Below are positions 6,270 through 10,963 of a DNA stretch of 10,963 bases, piece after piece. Position 1 is the first letter of the stretch; each line of letters begins with the position of its first letter. Both the position numbers and the translations under genes were made by a program. The DNA is from Cuspidothrix sp046080565 (lineage in GTDB: Bacteria; Cyanobacteriota; Cyanobacteriia; Cyanobacteriales; Nostocaceae). The notes beneath the pieces are model-generated. The model worked only from the letters and a program-made list of their open reading frames with translations, was not told the origin of the DNA and did not search any database. The stretch is taken from assembly GCA_046080565.1 (NCBI GenBank), contig JBJTUF010000118.1:1-10963 (forward strand). Reading direction: 5' to 3'.

Positions 6270-6317
6270 CCATAACACTTTTACTTTGTAAAATTAATCC
6301 TAATCCCTCAAACCATT

Positions 6318-6848
6318 ATGTCTGATCCATTATCACTACCTATAATTTTACCTGTCGGGTCCATATTTTTTGAAATCTTATTTTTACTCACTGCCATTCC
6401 CATTGAAGCTTTTGTGTTTAAAAGATGGCTGAAATTCGACAAAAAAACTAGCATTTTTTATGCTATATCCGTTAACGTTTTTTCAAGTGTCATTGGTTGG
6501 ATTGTATTTTTTATGGTCGAGCCAATGTTACCAATTACGATTAAATCAGAACTGATTAATTATATATTCTTTAATAAAACTAAAGATCCTAATATTGGGA
6601 CTACGATAATTTTGTTATCATTTACTATTTTTATCAGCACTTTTTTAGTCAAATTTTTACTCATGAAGTTATTGCTCATATTCATGGATGAAGCAGGTAA
6701 AAAAGCAGACATTACTTCTTCCCAAGAAAGATCCCTTTATATGAGTCTAGCTAAGTTACAAACTACTAATCTAATCACATCCATATTAGTTGCTAATGCC
6801 CTCAGTTACACTGCTATTACAGCTATCATGTTAATTAGATCCCGCTAG
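6318..6848 (+). CDS. fraC: filament integrity membrane protein FraC
   Basis: A 176-residue integral membrane protein with hydrophobic spans at about 12-34, 43-68, 94-122 and 152-172. Its size, its span pattern and its place as first of three genes (176-, 338- and about 259-aa products) match fraC of Anabaena sp. PCC 7120 (about 179 aa). There the fraC-fraD-fraE operon is needed to keep long filaments, especially without combined nitrogen, and for intercellular molecular transfer through septal junctions. FraC localises to the septum. The segment FLLTAIPIEAFVFKRWL (22-38) is consistent with my memory of the family. Start: first ATG; no strong ribosome-binding site (CAAACCATT precedes it). It is followed 45 bp later by fraD. 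Identity rests jointly on sequence and synteny. Confidence 0.85.
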   Translation: MSDPLSLPIILPVGSIFFEILFLLTAIPIEAFVFKRWLKFDKKTSIFYAISVNVFSSVIGWIVFFMVEPMLPITIKSELINYIFFNKTKDPNIGTTIILLSFTIFISTFLVKFLLMKLLLIFMDEAGKKADITSSQERSLYMSLAKLQTTNLITSILVANALSYTAITAIMLIRSR

Positions 6849-6893
6849 AATCAACATCCAGATTAACCAAATTTATGAATTAGAGGTAATCTC

Positions 6894-7910
6894 ATGGACT
6901 CATTATTTAAGGATATATTAGGCATCTTCACATATATTCAAGGCTTATTTGCAGGTGTGCAAAAACTGTTCACACCTCCCAAAGCTTACTCATGGCAAAC
7001 ATTTATTTACTTGAGTCTTTTTTCGTGGGCAATATCATCTTTAGCCGTGGGCTATATTAAAGATATAATTGCCTTTTGTGGGTGGTTATTTTTATTAGCA
7101 GGAACAGCTTGGTACACTACCGATGATCCTCTAAGAGTTCCAGGAACTTTTATGCCCATAGGCGCGGTAATCACAGGCTTTTTAGTCAGTGTGTTTGCCT
7201 TTGGGCATCAGGAAAATATCTTAACATCAAATACTATAGTAATTTGGCCAACCATAGCCGCCGTTGTCACTGCCATACCAAACTTCTTTGAAGGTACAGG
7301 AGGAACAGGAGCAAAAACCAAATTTCCTAAAGTTCAAGATCGTCAAAAAGTTGTGGTTTTGTTAGCCTGGTGTATGCTGCTGAGTTGTTGGCTTCAGTTT
7401 TATTTTGTCATAGATAAATGGTTGAAAGAATATCCTAGCTTACGCGCAGATAACTTTCAAAAAAGTGCTTTTGTAATTAGGTTAGAACCACCCAAGCAAA
7501 AGCCAAAAACAGGTGATTTGATTTTAAATAAAATCCAACCTTTAGTTACTAGCCAAATTGCCAGAAAACCTTGGTCAGAAGTCGAAAAATGGTTAATAGA
7601 AGCTAATCAACGATTAGTTACTATAGGTTCAAGAAGCCTTGAGAAGCATTTAGGGGAATCGAAAGAAAAACTACTTTGGCGAATTGAACCCCGTGTATCA
7701 AATATCCAATCTGGATATAGACTAGATATTTTGATGATTTGGGCAGGCCCTAGCGCCGACAACCGGGGATATTATTGGAAAAAATCTTGTTTAATTCAAC
7801 CTTCTGGTGGTAGTAAACAAACGGAAAATAAAAACGCGGTGGCGACTATTTCCTGCGATCGCGTCAATAAATTTATCCTTGGTTCACCACCACCACAACC
7901 ACAAGGGTAA
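6894..7910 (+). CDS. fraD: filament integrity / septal junction protein FraD
   Basis: A 338-residue protein with five predicted membrane spans (about 35-53, 56-73, 85-104, 111-130, 152-173) and a hydrophilic C-terminal domain of about 165 residues, expected in the periplasm, ending in a Pro-rich tail (SPPPQPQ). FraD of Anabaena 7120 is about 343 aa with the same plan; it is a septal protein and a component of the septal-junction plug that gates cell-cell exchange. The C-terminal domain has a helical stretch (about 218-250, WSEVEKWLIEANQR and following) consistent with the coiled-coil part described for FraD, then a beta-rich part. A clear Shine-Dalgarno (GAGGT, 6883-6887) precedes the ATG. 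The extreme N-terminus (1-28) is amphipathic. There is a HIP1 site near the 3' end (7855-7862). Downstream, a MITE-like element separates it from fraE. Confidence 0.87.
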   Translation: MDSLFKDILGIFTYIQGLFAGVQKLFTPPKAYSWQTFIYLSLFSWAISSLAVGYIKDIIAFCGWLFLLAGTAWYTTDDPLRVPGTFMPIGAVITGFLVSVFAFGHQENILTSNTIVIWPTIAAVVTAIPNFFEGTGGTGAKTKFPKVQDRQKVVVLLAWCMLLSCWLQFYFVIDKWLKEYPSLRADNFQKSAFVIRLEPPKQKPKTGDLILNKIQPLVTSQIARKPWSEVEKWLIEANQRLVTIGSRSLEKHLGESKEKLLWRIEPRVSNIQSGYRLDILMIWAGPSADNRGYYWKKSCLIQPSGGSKQTENKNAVATISCDRVNKFILGSPPPQPQG

Positions 7911-7948
7911 CTATTAGGTAGTGGTGCAAAATAAATTGCATATTTATA

Positions 7949-8037
7949 GGACTTACGCATTTTAACAAAACCTAGTGGTTTGAGATTGCTTCCTTACGTC
8001 GCAATGACAGTATTTGAAGTAGGTTTTGCGTAAGTCC
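7949..8037. mobile_element. 89-bp MITE-like element with perfect 11-bp terminal inverted repeats
   Basis: GGACTTACGCA (7949-7959) and TGCGTAAGTCC (8027-8037) are exact reverse complements. Nested inside are a second complementary pair, AAAACCTA (7967-7974) and TAGGTTTT (8020-8027), which overlaps the outer right arm by one base, and a core (7981-8009, TGAGATTGC...GCAATGACA) of the widespread GAGATTGC-to-GCAATGAC palindromic repeat class. No target duplication is clear at the flanks. The element is noncoding, so any movement would need a transposase from elsewhere. It lies between fraD and fraE and could form a hairpin in their transcript. Confidence 0.75.
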
Positions 8038-8070
8038 AGATTTAGACAAGGTGACAGAAAAGAAAATTCT

Positions 8071-8098
8071 TTACCTATTACCCATTATCCATTACCTA
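8071..8098 (+). repeat. heptanucleotide tandem repeat (TTAYCYA)x4 before fraE
   Basis: Four contiguous units: TTACCTA, TTACCCA, TTATCCA, TTACCTA. The tract stops 3 bp before the fraE ATG at 8102, occupying the leader where a ribosome-binding site would be expected. Confidence 0.8.
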
Positions 8099-8101
8099 CT
8101 T

Positions 8102-8881
8102 ATGAATGTAATTAGAACTTTTTTCATGGCTAAAAATGTGTTTCAGGAAGTGATCCGCGATCGCATTCTTTACATCATTGGTTTTTATGGCATTATCCTG
8201 ACTATTGCTTTCCGCGCCATTCCTGAATTTGCTACTACCACATCCGATAAAATATTTTTAGATTTTGGTTTGGCAGCTATCAATGTCATCGGTTTAATTG
8301 TGGCTATATTTATCGGTACGGGATTAATTAATAAAGAAATAGAAAAACGTACCATCTTAGTATTAATTGCTAAACCCATTACTCGTAGTGAATTTATTAC
8401 CAGTAAATATTTAGGATTATCAGCCGTTTTAGCTGTTCTAGTGACAGCAATGACAATTATTTATTTAGGATTTTTGCAATTTGGCAAAGTATCCTATGGA
8501 ATTAATAGTATTTTTCTGGCCAGTTTGTTTATATTTTTGCAGTTATCTTTAATTACTGCCATTGCCATTTCTTTGGGAGTTTTTACCAGTTCTCTCATTG
8601 CCACAGCCTTAACATTTGCTGTCTATTTAATGGGCAATATTACTCAAGATTTAGTAGCATTAGGTAAATTAAGTCGTAACCCTGGCATGGAACGCATCAC
8701 TCAAGGGCTATATTTGATATTACCAGATTTATCGAGATTAGATTTGAAAAATGATGCTGTTTATGGTTTACAAGCACTACCAGATAGCATCACATTAATT
8801 ACTAATGCTGGTTATGGTTTACTGTACAGTTTTATGTTATTAGCGATCGCTAATCTGATCTTTTTAAAAAGAGAGTTTTAA
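8102..8881 (+). CDS. fraE: ABC-2-type permease FraE
   Basis: Reading from ATG 8102 gives 259 residues; the frame extends upstream to a GTG at 8051, which would add 17 residues encoded largely by the heptamer repeat and is therefore less likely (ATG 8126 is a third option). About six membrane spans (22-40, 54-74, 103-122, 134-158, 160-180, 232-254). A cytoplasmic segment NKEIEKRTILVLIAKPITR (77-95) carries the E-K-R-T-x-x-x-L-x-x-K-P-x-x-R pattern of ABC-2 permeases. In Anabaena 7120, FraE is the third product of the fra operon; mutants fragment and their heterocysts have faulty polar necks. No ATPase gene is adjacent, so a partner must be encoded elsewhere. The stop is TAA at 8879-8881. Coding sequence includes HIP1 sites at 8157-8164 and 8843-8850. 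Unlike fraC-fraD (45 bp), the gap from fraD is 191 bp and holds repeats. Confidence 0.85.
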   Translation: MNVIRTFFMAKNVFQEVIRDRILYIIGFYGIILTIAFRAIPEFATTTSDKIFLDFGLAAINVIGLIVAIFIGTGLINKEIEKRTILVLIAKPITRSEFITSKYLGLSAVLAVLVTAMTIIYLGFLQFGKVSYGINSIFLASLFIFLQLSLITAIAISLGVFTSSLIATALTFAVYLMGNITQDLVALGKLSRNPGMERITQGLYLILPDLSRLDLKNDAVYGLQALPDSITLITNAGYGLLYSFMLLAIANLIFLKREF

Positions 8882-8941
8882 GGCAGAAGGCAGAAGGCAG
8901 AAGACAGAAAACAAAGAACAACTGACCACTGACTACTGCCA
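8881..8941 (+). repeat. two heptanucleotide tandem tracts between converging fraE and OPX genes
   Basis: AGGCAGA x3 plus AGACAGA fill 8881-8908, starting on the last base of the fraE stop. After 12 bp, ACTGACC, ACTGACT and ACTGCCA fill 8921-8941. GGCAGAAG and CTACTGCC can pair at 7 of 8 positions, giving a weak hairpin across the tract, but I do not call a terminator. Confidence 0.8.
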
Positions 8942-8947
8942 TAAATA

Positions 8948-10375
8948 CTAAAATCCAAAGAATAATCTCACGATCCCTAAAATAGTACCCAAAGGACCAG
9001 CTACAGTATTAACGCGATCGCCTGTTTTGGCTAAACCATTGCGATCAACGACAATCACATCATTATTACGCAAAATCGGATTAGTCTCTTCATTAATACC
9101 TTTGGCTAAATCCACTTTAACTGCACGTTTGTTAACAGTACCATTAGGATTAAGACGAATTAAATCTACAGTAGCTCTACTAGCTCTACCATCATTAAAA
9201 CCTCCGGCGGCTAATAATGCCTGATTTAAAGAACTATTAGGTTGTAATTTCACCGCACCTGGACGCTTTACCTCACCAACGACACCCACTTCAATGGTAT
9301 TGGGGGATAAAGTAGTTGTTGCCAGTTGGGTAGCTTCAGCAACAGAAATTGTCGTAGCCGTGGGAATAATAATAGTATCCCCATCCTGCACCACGATATC
9401 TTGATTAATGTCACCACTTTGGAGTAAATCCCACAGGTTGATATCTATATTTTGTTCTGTACCAGTGCGAGTAGGACGGCGTAATTTAATTTTCCGCACA
9501 TCAGCTTGTGATGTAATTCCCCCTGCCAGTTGTAAACTTCGCATTACTGTGGGTAAACCGCCACCAGCACCACCATCCTGCGCTCCTCCGCCGTTACCAG
9601 GGGTGACAAGATAAGAACCAGGACGATAAACTTCACCAATGACTACAACTGTCCGGGGTGTGACTTGACTGGCAGCGAAATTAGCTGAAAATAAATTGCG
9701 GGCTTCAGCAACATTTAAAGTGGTAGCAGTGGGGATAAATATTGTATCTCCATCTCTTAAAGTGATATCTTCGGATATTCTGCCTGTTTGCATCAATTCC
9801 TTGAGGTTGAGAGAGACTGTTTCTTCTCCAGAACGTCCCACTTTGCGGCGTAGTTGCACTTGAGTCACATCTGCTGCTAGGGTTACGCCCTGGGCGTTGG
9901 TGATAGCAGCTAAAACTGTAGGATATTGCACACCTGGGTTATTACCCGCGCCACCTTCTAAACTGAGGGTGTAAGCGCCTGGTCTGGTGACTTCCCCAGC
10001 CACAAACACATTTATAGGACGAGGTGATAATAGGTTAACGGAAATGAGGGGACGTTTGAGAAAACGAGCGTATCTTCTAGCAATGGTATCAGCAGCTTGT
10101 TCTGTAGTTAAACCGGCTACAGGAACACTGCCAATTAAAGGCATATTAATTGCACCACCGGGAGGAACTTGATACTCTCCAGTGTATTCTGGGACTTCAA
10201 ATACATTGACACGGATGCGATCGCCACCGCCTAATAAATAATCTGTAACCATACTGGCTCTAGCTGGCTGTCTTTGTGCCAAACTTACAGATGGCAAACT
10301 TATAGTGATAGTTGTTAGTAATGCTAAACCCAGAGTTGAATGGGTGACAAGTTTAGACAAATCTTTATTAAGCAT
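8948..10375 (-). CDS. polysaccharide export (OPX/Wza-like) SLBB-domain protein
   Basis: A 475-residue exported protein. Residues 1-33 are a Sec signal peptide (basic MLNKDLSK, hydrophobic core 14-31, likely cleavage at VSLA|Q). Next is a Poly_export domain (about 44-116; GGDRIRVNVFEVPEYTGEY at 49-67). Three SLBB-type domains follow, each opening with a GEV-x-RPGA/S-Y/V motif: VAGEVTRPGAY (125-135), VIGEVYRPGSY (245-255) and VVGEVKRPGAV (365-375). They end in DGDT strands at 208-211 and 331-334 and in NNDVIVVD (437-444). OPX proteins form the outer-membrane or periplasmic conduit for exopolysaccharide or capsule. There is no lipobox Cys at the cleavage site, unlike E. coli Wza, as is common in cyanobacterial members. 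The C-terminus (452-475) is Gly-rich and hydrophobic. ATG at 10375; a weak TTAGGT ribosome-binding site lies just upstream. No Wzc or glycosyltransferase genes are in view. Confidence 0.9.
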   Translation of the reverse strand: MLNKDLSKLVTHSTLGLALLTTITISLPSVSLAQRQPARASMVTDYLLGGGDRIRVNVFEVPEYTGEYQVPPGGAINMPLIGSVPVAGLTTEQAADTIARRYARFLKRPLISVNLLSPRPINVFVAGEVTRPGAYTLSLEGGAGNNPGVQYPTVLAAITNAQGVTLAADVTQVQLRRKVGRSGEETVSLNLKELMQTGRISEDITLRDGDTIFIPTATTLNVAEARNLFSANFAASQVTPRTVVVIGEVYRPGSYLVTPGNGGGAQDGGAGGGLPTVMRSLQLAGGITSQADVRKIKLRRPTRTGTEQNIDINLWDLLQSGDINQDIVVQDGDTIIIPTATTISVAEATQLATTTLSPNTIEVGVVGEVKRPGAVKLQPNSSLNQALLAAGGFNDGRASRATVDLIRLNPNGTVNKRAVKVDLAKGINEETNPILRNNDVIVVDRNGLAKTGDRVNTVAGPLGTILGIVRLFFGF

Positions 10376-10492
10376 ATTTACCTAAGAATTGAAGATGAGG
10401 ATATTTACAGTTATTCTGAGAACATTTTCATTGTGGGTCTGAAGGAGAAGGCAGGAGACAGAGGGCAGGAGGCATTTTAATTTGTATCTCAA

Positions 10493-10566
10493 TTCAACTG
10501 CATACCGATTTGGTTCAAGATTGCAGTAGATCACGCCATTTGCTTTAAATTCAGTACAGCCGCCCA
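10493..10566. repeat. dispersed repeat module, copy B (upstream of the OPX gene)
   Basis: TTCAACTGCATACCG (10493-10507), ATTTGGT (10508-10514) and TTTAAATTC (10544-10552) followed by AGTACAGCCGCC correspond to the blocks of copy A at 6203-6269, in a shifted order. On the minus strand it translates as an open stretch (GGCTEFKANGVIYCNLEPNRYAVEL) whose GCT...GVI pattern is echoed by GCTNWNLKITGVI in copy A. It may derive from a repeated coding module, now noncoding. Confidence 0.5.
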
Positions 10567-10594
10567 AGGCAGTGGGTCAACAATTTTATTTTCT

Positions 10595-10624
10595 CATAAA
10601 TCTTTTGTTGTCCGGACATAAATC
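10595..10624. promoter_or_regulatory. operator-like palindrome flanked by direct repeats
   Basis: CATAAATC occurs at 10595-10602 and again at 10617-10624, 22 bp apart start to start (about two helical turns). The perfect palindrome TGTCCGGACA (10609-10618) lies between them and overlaps the second copy by two bases. It sits about 220-250 bp upstream of the OPX start. A regulator binding site is possible; none that I know matches. Confidence 0.3.
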
Positions 10625-10803
10625 ATTTCTTGATTTAAGATATTGATTTTGAATTTTCTATGAAGTTAATTCAGATTTTAACTAATTTCATGGCTATTAA
10701 TTTTCTTAATACATAATGATTTTATTATGTGTATTTAGTTTAATCTAGCTCATGAAATAATGATGAAACTGTGCTTAAAAATTGGGTTCATCAGTACATA
10801 GTA

Positions 10804-10812
10804 TGCTAAAAT
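10804..10812 (+). promoter_or_regulatory. possible extended -10 promoter element (plus strand)
   Basis: TGCTAAAAT matches the extended -10 pattern TG-n-TAnAAT. A TTGGGT at 10782-10787 is a poor -35 with a 19-bp gap, longer than usual. If real, it would drive transcription rightwards out of the window. Confidence 0.3.
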
Positions 10813-10934
10813 ATTAAAGTAAAAATTCCAACCAGATGAGGAAGAACAGCAAAACCATTGATATAGTTGACTTAGGAGACCAAATTGTAGTTGACTGTAA
10901 GAGAAAATGTTGAAATTTAGGCAAATATACAGTC

Positions 10935-10963
10935 ATGAAGAGAAAACCGGGAATTAAAATCTT
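10935..10963 (+). CDS. possible start of a gene cut by the window edge
   Basis: ATG at 10935 opens a frame (MKRKPGIKI...) that stays open to the last base, after an in-frame TGA at 10911. Nine codons are too few for identification. The only Shine-Dalgarno-like sequence (TTTAGG) is 13 nt away, so the call is tentative. It would be divergent from the OPX gene. Confidence 0.25.

Larger units (their letters stand above)
5839..6317. other. 480-bp gene-free region between divergent cobO and fraC
   Basis: No convincing gene on either strand. Short minus-strand frames at 5918-6145 and 6078-6278 have no family signature and overlap repeats. The region should contain the promoters for cobO (minus) and fraC (plus). 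It holds a perfect TATAAT at 6072-6077, the mini-element 6081-6140 and a dispersed repeat module at 6203-6269. I looked for an NtcA-type GTA-N8-TAC site and found none. Confidence 0.6.
1901..10224. repeat. HIP1 octamers (GCGATCGC), eleven scattered copies
   Basis: Exact copies at 1901, 4547, 4946, 5084, 5471, 5609, 7855, 8157, 8843, 9014 and 10217 (start positions). Random DNA would give far fewer than one in this length. HIP1 overrepresentation is a cyanobacterial hallmark. Four lie in cobO and none in the GUN4, Uma2, NuiA-like or fraC genes. Confidence 0.95.
10376..10963. other. AT-rich gene-free region upstream of the OPX gene
   Basis: No convincing gene apart from a possible start at 10935. 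It holds a degenerate heptamer-like purine tract (10441-10474), dispersed module copy B (10493-10566), operator-like repeats (10595-10624), a small palindrome ACATAAT/ATTATGT (10711-10730) and an extended -10 candidate (10804-10812). The layout suits a divergent promoter region. A 25-codon plus-strand frame at 10836-10913 has no recognisable features. Confidence 0.55.

Noticed and set aside
5918..6278. Two overlapping minus-strand frames between cobO and fraC
   Set aside because: They overlap each other and the repeat elements, show no recognisable domain, and have no convincing start signals. The second one is partly the dispersed module.
7949..8037. CRISPR-like or tRNA-like structure in the fraD-fraE gap
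   Set aside because: The repeats are inverted rather than regularly spaced direct copies, and no cloverleaf or CCA-like end can be drawn. A MITE-like element explains it better.
9027..10172. Plus-strand frames inside the OPX gene
   Set aside because: They are shadows of the SLBB-protein coding sequence, which has a clear signal peptide and three domain motifs in its own frame.
10382..10567. Minus-strand 61-codon frame just upstream of the OPX gene
   Set aside because: It is the translation of dispersed module B and a degenerate purine repeat, ends against the OPX leader and has no ribosome-binding site. It is treated as repeat DNA, possibly a coding relic.
10836..10913. 25-codon plus-strand frame near the right edge
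   Set aside because: Very short, no ribosome-binding site and no recognisable composition; it stops before the possible start at 10935.

Overview
The window looks like chromosome from a filamentous, heterocyst-forming cyanobacterium (Nostocales type). The evidence is a fraC-fraD-fraE-like filament-integrity cluster, a free-standing GUN4-domain protein, a fused modB-modC molybdate transporter gene, a tandem two-domain cobalamin adenosyltransferase, an Uma2-family protein, eleven HIP1 octamers (GCGATCGC), and several heptanucleotide tandem-repeat tracts of the kind common between genes in this group. All identifications come from reading the sequence; no database search was run.

Layout. Positions 1-4376 are all on the plus strand: the 3' end of a small antitoxin-like/DUF2281-like gene, a GUN4-domain gene, the fused modBC gene, an Uma2-family (PD-(D/E)XK-fold) gene whose start codon abuts a heptamer repeat, and a 289-residue protein that reads as a tandem duplication of the nuclease-A-inhibitor (NuiA) fold. 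Positions 4377-5838 are on the minus strand: a 12-bp-arm inverted repeat, a small single-membrane-span protein gene (36 aa) not obvious from a standard ORF length cutoff, and cobO. A 480-bp gene-free stretch (5839-6317) carries a 60-bp mini-element with degraded terminal inverted repeats and part of a dispersed repeat module.

Positions 6318-8878 hold fraC, fraD and fraE. In characterised relatives these three membrane proteins are needed for filament integrity and for cell-cell communication through septal junctions. Here fraD and fraE are separated by an 89-bp element with perfect 11-bp terminal inverted repeats and then by a heptamer tract that runs up to the fraE start. A second pair of heptamer tracts lies between fraE and the convergent gene 8948-10375, a polysaccharide-export (OPX/Wza-like) protein with a signal peptide and three SLBB-type domains. 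The last ~590 bp are AT-rich, probably a divergent promoter region, with a second copy of the dispersed module and operator-like small repeats. A new gene may begin at 10935 but is cut by the window edge.

The genes do not form one pathway. Functional units are molybdate uptake (modBC), a corrinoid adenosylation step (cobO), filament/septum architecture (fraCDE) and exopolysaccharide export (OPX). The most unusual items are the double NuiA-like protein next to an Uma2 nuclease-fold gene, the repeat insertions inside the fra cluster, and the uncharacterised 36-aa membrane protein.
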